From: Colletotrichum lupini
Lineage: Eukaryota > Ascomycota > Sordariomycetes > Glomerellales > Glomerellaceae
Assembly: GCF_023278565.1 (NCBI RefSeq)
Contig: NC_064674.1
Location: 310,001 to 374,000, forward strand
DNA length: 64,000 bases
Direction of reading: 5' to 3'
Shown here in pieces: positions 37,687 to 48,659 of the stretch. A program made the translations under genes and the position numbers. Every line of letters begins with the position of its first letter. The stretch's first letter is position 1. The notes beneath the pieces are model-generated. The model worked only from the letters and a program-made list of their open reading frames with translations. It was not told where the DNA came from and ran no database searches.

Positions 37687-37701
37687 TAAATAATATTTAT
37701 T

Positions 37702-38344
37702 AATATTAAAGTTTACGTTTTTAAGGCGCTTCGTAATATACTAAAACTAATAAGGGAACTTTAGGCCCTTATTATCGTCGTTATTAATAAAAATAGGGAC
37801 GTTAAGTATTTTAAATTTATAAAAGGGCTAGTATACTAAGGCTAAAGTATTCTTATAGTTACCCTATACTTCGAGTTTAATAAGGTACTACTCTAATATA
37901 TAATAAGTATTATTACTACGCTTATTATTACTAATTCTAACTACGGAGCTATTCTCTAACTACTTAACGTACTTATTAAATATAATATTAATATAAAGGG
38001 CGTAGTTTAACTACTTCTTAATATTTTAAAGCTCTATAATAACTATATATATAACCTTAATATTTTCTTTAGTTATTTTATAAAGCTACTCGGTACTATT
38101 ACTTAGCTAGCTAATTATAAAAATAAGTACTTATTTAAAGTAGTACTAAGTAATACGTATTTTTAACTAGCTCTCGACCTAGGCCTAGAGGGTAACGCCC
38201 TAATCCTATTTATATAGGTTTTAAATAAATTTAAAGTTAGTACTATATTACTTAGTATTATTAAAAAAGCCCTTACTATAAATTTAAATAGGGGACGCGA
38301 GCTTAATATTAATATAACGGAAATACTCAAGTTAATTAGTTTAT
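37702..38344. other. Unidentified degraded sequence
   Basis: No family recognised. A short minus frame here reads into SINE S16 and is not taken as a gene. Confidence 0.35.
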
Positions 38345-38359
38345 ATAATAAAAAGTAAG

Positions 38360-38536
38360 CCGTCAATGATCCGTAGTTATAAACTTTGCAAGAGGGAAAG
38401 TTAAAAAGGTAGAAAATCCAAAAAAAAATAGTCTATTAAAACAGTGGGAGTATCTATTAATACTATGTATTACTACCGTATAATCGATATTAAGAATCGC
38501 CCGAGCAGCCAGCAAAGGCAGAAATAAAAAAAACAA
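38360..38536 (+). mobile_element. Full-length SINE-like retroposon S16
   Basis: 177 bp from CCGTCAATGATCCGTAG to AAAAAAACAA, with the 15-bp TSD ATAATAAAAAGTAAG (38,345-38,359; 38,537-38,551). Little RIPed in its 3' half. Confidence 0.92.
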
Positions 38537-38551
38537 ATAATAAAAAGTAAG

Positions 38552-38919
38552 AGCTATTTTATAGGTTAATTAAAGAGGTCGACTTTGGGGGTTAAATATA
38601 AAAAGTTTAGTATTTTTATTAATACTTATAATACTCTAGTACTACTTATATAAGTAGCGACCCTATTAAAAATTATTAATATAAGAAAATATTTACCCTC
38701 CTCGGCTCTTATTTCGGATTATAATATTTAATCAAGGGGGTATATATATTTAAAAAATATTAATTACTCTATATAATTGATTAGTTAGCTATTACTTAGT
38801 ATTACGCTTTTTTTTAATAAGGATAGCTAATTAATATAATAGATTAATATATTAAAATATTATTATTTAATTTTCAAAAAATAAGGTTTATAAATAACGT
38901 TAAGTAATATTATAAAAAG
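38552..38919. other. Unidentified degraded sequence
   Basis: Continuation of the host of S16. Nothing recognised on either strand. Confidence 0.35.
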
Positions 38920-39122
38920 GAACTTAAAGTAGGTTAGAGCGCTACTATATTAACTTAATAAACGTAACTTAACGTAAAAAGGGAAAAAGTAAACTAGTAA
39001 GTAGAATCTAGGGCGCTAGGCTTTTAGGCCTAGCGGTTTAGTAATTACGTAACCTATAAGTAGTCCGTTAAGTACCTAAGGCCTAGGCGCTAAGGGGCCC
39101 AGTACCTAGCGCCGTAATAATC
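38920..39122. repeat. Repeat F, copy 2
   Basis: It matches 24,266-24,480, including the hairpin GCGCTAGGC-TTTTA-GGCCTAGCG. It lies directly against element C10. Confidence 0.65.
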
Positions 39123-41135
39123 AATAATAAGCTAAGTAATATATTTACGTAGCGGCGCTAGCTAAAAAGGTTAATAATAAAGGTTAGTTATAAAAATTAA
39201 AAATAGCTTTTAATTATAAAGGTTCTAAACTTTAATAGCGACGTAGAGTTTCTTAAAAAAAAGGGCTAAAAGGGCTAATATTTAGCTACTCTTTTATTAT
39301 ACTAGAGCTTATAAAGATTTTTTCTATCCTTATTATTTTTAATATTACCTAAAGCTCTATTTAAACTAGATAAATTTACTAAATAAACTTATTAAATAAA
39401 CTTATTAATATATAAACTACTACTTATTAAGAACTTACTCTCTTAGTATATAGTTAGTAACTAGTGGGCTAAGACTAAAGATACCCCTTAATAGGACCCC
39501 CCTTTTAGGGCTCGATAAGTTCTTAGGCCCCCTTAACGCCCTAGCTATTATAATTAATATAAGTATACTTAAGGAGTAGTATAATACTTTTTAATAATAT
39601 AAAATCCGGCTAAGTAATAATATAAATATTATAAATAACTAAGCTAATATGAATATTAAAATCCGGTATATTAACGCTAGTTTAAAAATTGTATTTTATA
39701 AAATTAAAAATCTTTTTAATATAGGCTATATTATAAATATAAGGGAATATGTAGTGGTTTTTTTCTAGCTTTATAGGCGTAAAAGATCGACCTTAACGGA
39801 ATTACGCTTTTAAAAAAGATTATATAACATAATATATTTTTTAACTATATAATACGCGCAATATGCCCTAAGTACGTACTTAATATAATATAGTGATTTT
39901 AATACGAAAACCGCTATATAATTCGGGATAAGTAAGCTACTTTTTTTATTATATAGCGGCGCTAATTAAAAAGGTAAATAGTAGAGGTCGGCCGTGATAA
40001 TTAGCTATAATAATCGGTTATAATAGTTAGAAGCGGCCCTTAATTATAGAGGTTCTAAACTTTAATAGTAATATAGAGGTTTTTAAAAAAAGGGCTAAAT
40101 AGGCTAATATTCATTACTTAGAGCTTATAAAGATTCTTTTTATTTTTATTATTTTTAATATTACTTAAAGCTCTATTTAAACTAAATAAATTTATTAATA
40201 TATAAACTATTACTTTAATAAGAACCTATCTTATTTTTAGTATATAGTTAGTAATTAGTAAGTTAAAACTTTTTAAAAATGCTTATTAATAAGTCTATCT
40301 TTCTCGAGCTAGGCGCTCTCTTTAGGTAACTTAAAATTATAACTATTATAATTAATATAAATATACCTAAGGATTAATAAAGTACTTTTTAATAATATAG
40401 AATTTAGCCAAGTAATAATACGAACGCTATAAATAACTAGGTTAATACGGACGTTAAGATTTAGTATATTAATATTAATTTAGAAATTATACTTTATAAA
40501 ATTAAAAATCCCTTTAATATAAGCTATATTATAAATATAAAAGAATATATAAGGGGCCCCTTAACCCTTAATAAAAAAGAGTATATAATATAAGATTTAG
40601 TTACTTATATAAGTTAGTATTAAGAGGTCTTATATATATTAAAATAAGTATAGCTCGCCCTCTAAATAGCTAGAACTTAGAGAACTTTGTATAGGGGAAG
40701 GTCGGGAGTTAATAAAAAGAAAATAATAGTTAAGTCGGTTAACTACTATTTTAGTTAGTAATTAAGTATAGAGCGCAATATACTTAGTTTTCCTTAATAC
40801 GTAATATATAGTACGGCCCCGGCGGATTGCTCTGTCTGGGGGATATAAGGGCATATATAAAAGGTTTTTTAATTTTTAATAAGAAGGAGTATATAATATA
40901 AAATTTAGCTATTTATACGGGCTAGTACTAAGAGGTTTTATATATATTAGAGTAGGTATAGCTTACTTTTTAAATAGCTAGAAGCGGTAAAAAGTTAAAA
41001 ACTATTAATAAAAGGGAGATAACGGTCGAGTTAGTTAAGTATTTTAATTAGTAATTAAGTATAGAGCGAAATATACTTAGTTTTCCTTAATACGTAATAT
41101 ATAGTACGGCCCCGGCGGATTATTCTATCGGGGGG
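39123..41135 (-). mobile_element. Element C copy C10, split by C9
   Basis: C sequence from about 39,123 to 39,736 resumes at 40,857 and ends with a hairpin near 41,105-41,135. The left (A-rich) end is missing. Confidence 0.7.
39751..40842 (-). mobile_element. Element C copy C9 nested in C10
   Basis: 1092 bp, ends GTAGTGGTTTTTTTCTAGC and GC hairpin. The flanks ATATAAGGGAATAT / ATATAAGGGCATAT (39,737-39,750; 40,843-40,856) are a 14-bp TSD with one mismatch. Confidence 0.82.
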
Positions 41136-41136
41136 A

Positions 41137-41185
41137 TTAATACGTAATATATAGTATAGCCCTAGCGGATTGCTCTATTAGGGGG
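41137..41185 (-). repeat. Isolated hairpin end of element C
   Basis: The last 50 bp of C (TAATACGTAATATATAG … GCTCTATTAGGGGGG) are present a second time directly after C10's own end. Confidence 0.7.
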
Positions 41186-41563
41186 GCTAGGTTAGTTATA
41201 ACCTCGTTAATTATATTCTAAAGGGTAATAATATTTTTATTATTTTTGGTTAGAGTTATAACTATTTACGCGGAGTTGTTATAAAAAAGCTCCGTAAGTT
41301 CCTTATTACGTTTATTACTCTTTTTAATAATACGTTATATTTTCTTATAGTTTACTTTTCTAAAAACTATATTATTATTAGAGTTAGAAGTAATATTAAA
41401 TATCTCGTTATCCTCTACTTTAGCTAGCTCGCTAGCTAAGTTAATGAGTTTTTTAGAGTTAAATAAAAAACTACTTAAGGTCTTAGAAAATGTCGTCGTT
41501 CTTTTTACTACTTAATAAATCTTTTAAAGTTAACTTACTAAATAAGAGTAATTAAAGTATTAT

Positions 41564-41994
41564 TTGTTTTTTATTTCTACTTTTACTAGCTACTCAGGCG
41601 ATTCTTAATATTAGTTATACGGTATTAATATATAGTATTAGTAGATACTTATACTATCTCATTAGACTATTTTTTTAGATTTTCTACTTTTTTAAACTTT
41701 CCTTTTTATAAAGTTTATAATTACGGATTAATAGTAATATTAAGTACCCGATACTACTACTTTATAAGCTACTTACTTAGCTAGGTTTATTACCCTCTAA
41801 GTAATAATAACTTATAATAATATAGTATCGGAAATACCCTCGTCGCTATTATTAAGTAAAATACTAACCTTATTAATATTTACTACGTTTTTAACTTCGA
41901 CTTATATATATATATATATATTTATTACCTCGTTTCTTTTATTAAAATTAAAAAACGCTATTTCCCTTACTATTTATTATTATTATGCTATTAC

Positions 41995-42031
<37 letters not shown>

Positions 42032-43100
42032 TAATTCTTTAACTTTAAATATATCTTATTAAAATACTATAGTTCTACTAGGGGGGCTGTATTAGTTAGC
42101 TAGGCGGGCTATGTCCTACTTTTTCTAACTAATAAGATAAACGCAATTTTCTTAGCTAACTACGGTAAGTAATTAATTCTAGCTTTTTATTACTAACTTT
42201 ATATAAAACCGGCTTATATAAACTTATATAATTCGAAAATTATTTTAGCTTTTATTATAGTAATTAAGAGATTTTAATAAACTTTAATTTTTATATTACG
42301 TAGGGGTAATTAGGTTAATTAAGTTAATTAGTAGTATTTTTATTAAAAAGTTATAATAGTTTTATTTTTTATAAGTAGTAATAGCGAGGTTAAAATAAGT
42401 AAGTTAAAATAAGTAAATAGAAGTAGAAATAGGTAATTAGTAGTAATAAAAATCGGTCGGAATAATCCCTAGCCTCTTATTAGTTAGATTAGTTTAGGAA
42501 AAATAGGACATAGCCTGCCTAACTAACTAACACAGCCCCCCTAGTAGAACTTAAATACTAAGACGTTAACTTATTAATCTATAGGGATACCTTAAGGGCT
42601 AAAAGCTCGATTTTATAAATATTATACTAAAGGACCCCGAACTATAATAAGGTCGTTTTAAGGAATATAAATTAAATAGTATTAACTTAAAGATCTAAAA
42701 TACGTATATTAATATAAGTCTTACTTTTATTAATACTCAATTAATATAATATAATAACCTCGAAATACTTAACTAACTCCTAAGTACTAATAATGTTTTG
42801 AAATCGCTATATAAAAATAAATTAAAAAAGATTAAAAAAAAATCTAATATTATTAAAAAAGATAGAAAGTAGGGGGTAGTTTTTAGTTATTTAAAGGGCG
42901 ATTAATATATTATAATAATAGGGTTATTAGTATTTGAAGTTTAGTTAGTGTTAATAATTAGTAATAGCTACGGCTAGCTATAGTCAGTTATAAAGTTTTA
43001 TTAAAGTACGTAATAAAAATACTCAATATTAACCCTAATAGACTAGCTTATTTATAAAAACGAAAATAGCCCTTAATAAAGCGGACCGGACCCCAAAGGG
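41564..43100 (-). mobile_element. Element B copy B18, carrying the MITE
   Basis: Complete; the TSD AATTAAAGTATTAT (14 bp) is at 41,550-41,563 and 43,101-43,114. Without the MITE it is about 1046 bp. Confidence 0.87.
42070..42552. mobile_element. hAT-like MITE, copy 3 (483 bp)
   Basis: 8-bp TSD AAATACTA at 42,062-42,069 and 42,553-42,560; the B18 sequence reads on across the target. Length is identical to copies 1 and 2. Confidence 0.9.
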
Positions 43101-43649
43101 AATTAAAGTATTATAACTAGCTAGTTATAATAAATTTATTAATAAAGATTAGGGCTATAAGTACTAAGTAAGTAGTATTATAATTATAAATAGCTTTTTT
43201 AAAACTATATTTATAAAACGTAAAATAAGTCAGGCTTTAGTAATTAATTATAGTCTTATTAAAAGGGGTTCTTAATTAAAATAGTTAAAAATAATTATAA
43301 AATCTAATACTAAGTTAATTACTAAAGAGCTATAAAAAGTCTAATTCTAAGCCCGGCTTAAGTTTATAATATATATGAATCCGCTTATAAATATATCCTT
43401 TATTAATAAATACTTTTATTTATTACGTAATTACTAAATGAATATTAATAAGCGATTATTTAAAATAATTATAATAATTATTTTATTATATAATTACTAC
43501 TTCTTATCTATATATAACTTATCTATAGTTCTTTTATTTTATAAGAGTTATTTTACGTTCCTATTTTTTTATATATATAGTATATTATAGCCGCTATAGG
43601 TCTACGGGGCGGGCCCTGGTTTTAGTTATATATATATTAAGTCGTAATA

Positions 43650-43747
43650 ATAATATTAATAAATACTCTTATTATCTTAATAGACTATTTTTTAAAAAAA
43701 TTCTCTACCTTTTTAACTTTCCCTTTTATAAAGTTTATAATTACGGC
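43650..43747 (-). mobile_element. SINE-like fragment S17
   Basis: It contains the 5' half of the SINE (rc of GATCCGTAATTATAAAC through the middle); the tail is missing. Confidence 0.6.
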
Positions 43748-43874
43748 TAGATATATTATTAACGGTAATTAACTAAGTTATTTATTATTATTATTTCTTA
43801 ATATAGGCTTGTTTATTAAAAGAGTTCGTTAGGGTTTAGTTAAATAAAAAGATCTTTTTTATAAAAGCTCTAAG

Positions 43875-45024
43875 CCCCCCGATAGAGCAATCCGCCGGGG
43901 CCGTACTATATATTACGTATTAAAGAAGAATAAGTATATTACGCTCTATTTAATTTTATATTCTGCCTTTACTAGTTACTCGGGCGGTTCTCGATATTAA
44001 TTACATAGTATTAATATATAGTATTAGTATATACTCTTACTATCTCGATAGACTATATTACGCTCTATACCTAACTATTAATTAAAATAGCTCCCGATCC
44101 TTTATTATAATCCTCTAAGTTCTAGCCGTTTAGAGAGCGAGCTATACTTATTTTAACATATATAAAACTTCTTAATACTAATTTATACAAATAGCTAGAT
44201 CCTTTATTATATACTCCTTCTTATTAAAAATTAAGAAACCCTTTATATATTCCTTTTGTTTATAATATAGCTTATATTAAAGGGATTTTTAGCTTTATAA
44301 AATATAGTTTTTAAATTAATATTAATATATTAAATTTTAATATTTATATTAGCTTAGTTATTTACAGCGTTTATATTATTCCTTAGCTAAATTCTATATT
44401 ATTAAAAGGTATTATATTACTTTTTAAATATACTTACGTTAGTTACGATAGCTAGGGCGTCGAGGGGGCTTAATTTATTAAGCCCTAGAGGGGGGGACTT
44501 ATTAAAGGGTATTTTTAGCCGGCTAGTTATTAACTATATATTAAAAGTAGAGTAGTAGTTTATATATTAATAAGTTCGTTTAATAAGTTTACTTAGTAAA
44601 TTTATTTAGTTTAAATAAAAAGTAGCTTTAGGTAATATTAAAAATAATAAAAATAAAAAGAATCTTTATAAGCTTTAAAAAGTAGCTAAATATTAGCCTT
44701 TTCAGCCCTTTTGTTTTTAAAAACCCTTTACGTTATTATTAAAGTTTAGAACCTCTATAATTAAGGGCCGTTTTAAATTTTTATAGCTAACCTTTATTAT
44801 TAAGCTTTTTAATTAGTACTACTATATAAAAAGTAGCTTACTTATTCTGAATTATATAATAGTTTTCGTATCGAAATTATTATATTACGTTAAGTACGTA
44901 CTTAGGGTATATTATATATATTATATAATTAAAAAGTATACTATATTATATAATTTTTTTTAAAAGCCTAATCCCGTTAAGGTCGATCTTTTATACTTAT
45001 AAAGTCGGGAAAAAACCCACTATA
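43875..45024 (+). mobile_element. Element C copy C11, reverse orientation
   Basis: It begins at left with the hairpin end (CCCCCCGATAGAGC) and ends with GGGAAAAAACCCACTATATA. S18 is inserted near the left end. No TSD was found; C12 follows directly. Confidence 0.75.
43950..44053 (-). mobile_element. 5'-truncated SINE-like retroposon S18
   Basis: Only the 3' 104 bp of the SINE, yet flanked by the perfect 15-bp TSD TATATTACGCTCTAT (43,935-43,949; 44,054-44,068). It was inserted in this truncated form. Confidence 0.9.
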
Positions 45025-45243
45025 TAAGATTTAATTATATATGTAGGCTAGTATTAAGAAGTTTTATATATATTAAAATAAGTATATTTCGCTTTTTAAA
45101 TAGCTAGAACTTTAAAAACTTTATATAATAAAAAGTTAGGAGCTATTTTAATTATTAGTTAGGTATAGAGCGTAATATACCTAGCTTTTTTTAATACGTA
45201 ATATATAGCACGGCCCTAGCGGATTACTTTATTAGGGAGGGGG
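45025..45243 (-). mobile_element. Element C fragment C12
   Basis: The hairpin-side 220 bp of C in the orientation opposite to C11, ending with a decayed hairpin. Confidence 0.65.
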
Positions 45244-45414
45244 GCGTATTATAATTAATAAGTAATTAATTAGCTATATTTTTAATATTATTAATATAAA
45301 AAAAACGATGAAGAATTTAAGTTAAGAATATACTTAATTAGCTTCTTTTTTTTAAATATAGTTAATTTTTATAAGTTTAGTATAATATTTTATTATATAA
45401 GTATATTATTTAAT

Positions 45415-45775
45415 CCCTAGTTATAAACCTTATAAGGCTATTAATAATCCGTAGTTATAAACTTTATAAGAGGGAAAGTTAAATAGGTAGAAAATCTAAA
45501 AAAATTAGTCTATCGAGATAATAAGAGTATTTATTAATACTATATATTAATACTATATAATTAATATTAAGAATTACCTGAGTAGTTAGTAAAAATAGAA
45601 ATAAAAAATAAATAAACTTTATAAAAGGGAAAGTTAAAAAGGAGGAAGAAAATCTAAAAAAAATAGTCTATCGAGATAGTAAGAGTATTTATTAATATTA
45701 TATATTAATATTATATAAACGATATTGAGGGTTGCCCGAGTAGTTAGTAAAGGTAGAATATTAAAATAAATAAAA
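45415..45775 (+). mobile_element. SINE-like retroposon S20, split by S19
   Basis: It starts CCCTAGTTATAAACC, is broken by S19, resumes AAACTTTATAAAAGGG at 45,615 and ends in AATAAATAAAAATAAAAG. It is the last transposon-derived sequence before the balanced compartment. Confidence 0.75.
45437..45612 (+). mobile_element. Full-length SINE-like retroposon S19 in S20
   Basis: Exactly 176 bp, start GCTATTAATAATCCG. The TSD TAAACCTTATAAG / TAAACTTTATAAA (45,424-45,436; 45,613-45,625) has diverged by RIP-type transitions. Confidence 0.85.
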
Positions 45776-45930
45776 ATAAAAGAAGTAGGTACGCCTTATT
45801 CTAAGAAATACTATATAAACAGTGTCTCTAGGCTAGTAGTAGCTACTGCGGCAGTACAGTTATATATAACTAGCTATTTACCTTTACTAATACTTATATA
45901 CGTATAGGATATCCTAAAAAGTGCGATAAT

Positions 45931-48650
45931 AGATGATTGTTTTCTCTAAGTCTTATATGCGCTCTGCGCACGGTGCTAAGTATCTCTACTGATTATATAA
46001 TGATGTATTATGTTGGCGGGTGGGTTGGTAATATCTTCTCAACCCTTCGCATCGAAAGATTACTGCCTAACGATCCCCCGATCTCGCCCGCCGAGGCCGC
46101 CCGCCCCCTTCGGTGCTTGAATGATAATCTAGGGGCAGCTCATGAAGGTGCTGTTGATACGGAGTGCAGGTCATACATCGACGATTTGAGCCTCCCTGCT
46201 GTTTGGTCGGAAAGGGTGGTCGTTGGTCGACGCCTGTTGTACGATGTCAACGAGCAGGCTTTGGCTGAAGGCCTGCCAACCGTACAACTGGCAACCTCTG
46301 CCTTGACATTCGGTAACAGATGCCCCTCCTACCTAGCCACAATCCGCTTTGTCATCTTCCAAAACTGCGACGCGTAGACTAAAGACCGCGCCAGGTGGAG
46401 TCGCGACGTGACGCGAAGATGCATCTTGTACCTGCGTACTGTGTCAAGTTACCCAGATGTACCGGTCGAGTAACTTCGCACCCGGCCACCACGAAATTGA
46501 CAGCTATGCTGCTCTTCATCATTGACCCCTGCAATGCCATCGGCCACAACTTCGACAGCTCCGTGTCTCCACGGCCGTGTGGCACTTCCCTGATCAGCGT
46601 GCCTTGTCCACCATTCTCGGACTGGCATGCAAGCGTTGAGCAACGGATGGCGACCTCGTTTCCACCTCGTTCGAGAGAGAACCACTAGATACAGCTTCTT
46701 TGGATAACCTTCCCTACTCCCGCCATAACACTATGTGTTTGCGCTGCAACACGCACACCATGGTCAATCGACCCGCGTTACTCTCATCCCGTTGCATGGC
46801 CTAACATCACCAGAAGCCGTACTTCGGCTGCCCACCAGGGTCCGTCCTGACCGGGCTCAGGTCAATTGGCCACAGATGCTGCGTCTCAGCCTCGCGTTCA
46901 ACTGTGCTGTTCTCTCCTCGACAGGCGGCTTCGGGCGAAGGGGATATGTACTGTTGTGGACATGAAACATCAGCTCATGGCTGCCCTGCAATACCATTAC
47001 GCGGCGCCACACCTCCTTCGTAGCCGTGCAATTCTCGACCTTGATTTGGTATTGTGAAGGCTCCATCGACTCGACTTTGGGGACCTCGGGAGACCCAAGA
47101 GATGATATCTCATCAACTGCGGAATGGCGTCAGTACATACGTTCTCCGGCTTTCTCCATTTCTGCTCTTACATGAACCTTTTGATTGAAGGAAATAAGGG
47201 AAATAGGGTCGGTCCAAGTACGTACAGTGTACTGACGCCATTCCGCAATTGATGGGACCGGCATAACGTTGTGCATGCCAGCGTCTTCACTCATGCCACA
47301 TCCATCCACGGCCGTAGATGCTGTGAAGGCTGAGGAAACCTTGCATACGATACCATGTCTAGCCGCATGCCTGGCCGAGTATGGTTTGGAGAGGCTCCTC
47401 GGTGCTAGACAGTATGAGGTCATTGAGTGACGAAGTACCCCGATGAGATGTTTGCTCTGGTCTCGGACGTTGGCGTCCATGATTGAGTCCTTGCATCGAT
47501 TGAAGCTGAGGTTGAGGCCTGTCACACCGTCACGAGGATGGCGTGTCGTCCTGCCGTCTCGGGGCACCGTTCCTTCCGGGCAACCGAATTACTAATCATG
47601 CCCACTCGAACGTCAGCGATGTTTCCCATGTTAGCCACCTGCCTCTGATATTCATAGTCTCCCTGTCATGAGTTCCACAACTCTGTTGGCTTGTCTAGTA
47701 ACACTCCATGCTAGAGCCTCGTATGCTCGATGGACCTTGGCCACAGCCATGTGGAGGATGAAGTGTTGTTCGAGGTTGTAATCAAGACATGTCAACGTGC
47801 AACACGTCTTTCACTGATATGCGCTGACCACCTCGATGCCGATAGTTGTGACAGGGGGCCAGCGGGATGGCGGCCACTGGGCGGTTTCGTCTGGGCGACT
47901 GGCGAATCTCATGCGTCGGGAGTGGGTGATAGTGGCGCCAATCCGGCGGCGTTCGCGCCTCTGCTACTAGTGGGGAGTTGTCTCTGACTCCTATCGGTTG
48001 AGGCTCACGGCGACGGATTAGCCTAGGAGAGTCCACTGAGGCGCAAGTCGAAGGCATCCAACGTAATGCTGTCCGGTGCCCTTTTGACTTCACCAGGCTT
48101 GAGTCCTGGCGTTGCTGGAGGGCGCAATCTGTGACGTCTGTCATCTTCGGGATTGTGTTCTGAATGCTGAAACTCGCGTTAGCCAACGTCTTGGGAAATG
48201 AGGGAATGACTGACTGGCGACTCGAGGCATTTTTGCATGTGAAGAGTACCTTCCTACCCCTACAGAGTCAAAGTACATGTCCTGAAGATGACCGTTTCTG
48301 ATCTCAGGCCACTGACCTTTTGCTCGTTCTGCCGCGGATGCCTTGCTTGACTCAAGGCAGCATGCCTCCGAAGCTCATTGCGCTGCATCCCGATTAGAAT
48401 TCGAAGATTGAACCCCACGAATGCAGAACAGGGGTAACTTATAACGGATTCGTCACCAATAAAGCTTTTGCCGGCCCACAACAAGATGAGGAAGATGTTC
48501 AGTAGCTCTGCGCTTGATCACTAGGATGCTGCCAATCGTCCCTACGTCAAAACTTCTGCGCTGCTGCATACCTCACTCGTCAGCTCCTCCTTGGATTTTG
48601 TCGACGATCCTCGTCCGATTTCCGAAGGTCTCCGCCACGCACATATTGCC
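45931..48650. other. Balanced-composition stretch without recognised gene
   Basis: Composition turns normal at about 45,930. The longest frame is 146 codons (45,937-46,377, +); others of 60-145 codons overlap on both strands (for example 47,130-47,567 and 47,782-48,186 on minus). None shows a familiar motif and none has a clearly better coding pattern than its opposite strand. Degenerate gene remnants are likely, since neighbouring sequence is pseudogenic, but I cannot name any. The stretch also holds the inverted repeat at 47,111-47,254. Confidence 0.5.
47111..47254. repeat. Inverted repeat, 28-bp arms, 88-bp loop
   Basis: CATCAACTGCGGAATGGCGT with the next 8 bases (47,111-47,138) is matched in reverse complement at 47,227-47,254, with two mismatches. 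The arms could form a hairpin, or mark the edges of a small foldback element. Confidence 0.85.
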
Positions 48651-48659
48651 GTGAATGAA

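Larger units (their letters stand above)
41186..43640. repeat. Unidentified old element E, copy 2, split by B18
   Basis: It consists of 41,186-41,549 and 43,101-43,640, the latter matching 23,640-24,165. One + frame gives a Leu/Lys-rich stretch (SLAKLMSFLELNKKLL) that continues across the B18 site, so the host was coding-like here. No domain was recognised. Confidence 0.5.
1..45930. other. AT-rich, RIP-mutated transposon compartment
   Basis: The stretch is built of T/A-rich sequence in which CA and TG are nearly absent but CG, TA, CTA and TTAA are common. This is the expected product of RIP, which converts CpA to TpA on both strands of repeats in ascomycetes; loss by CpG deamination would instead deplete CG. 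No long open reading frame survives. Essentially everything I could assign is a repeat, and several repeats are inserted into one another. The boundary to normal composition falls at about 45,800-45,950. Confidence 0.9.

Noticed and set aside
38163..38366. 67-codon minus frame
   Set aside because: It crosses the SINE S16 insertion point in degraded sequence; fortuitous.
45937..46377. 146-codon + frame as a gene
   Set aside because: No motif, no convincing context, and overlapping frames on the other strand are as open; left as part of an unassigned stretch.
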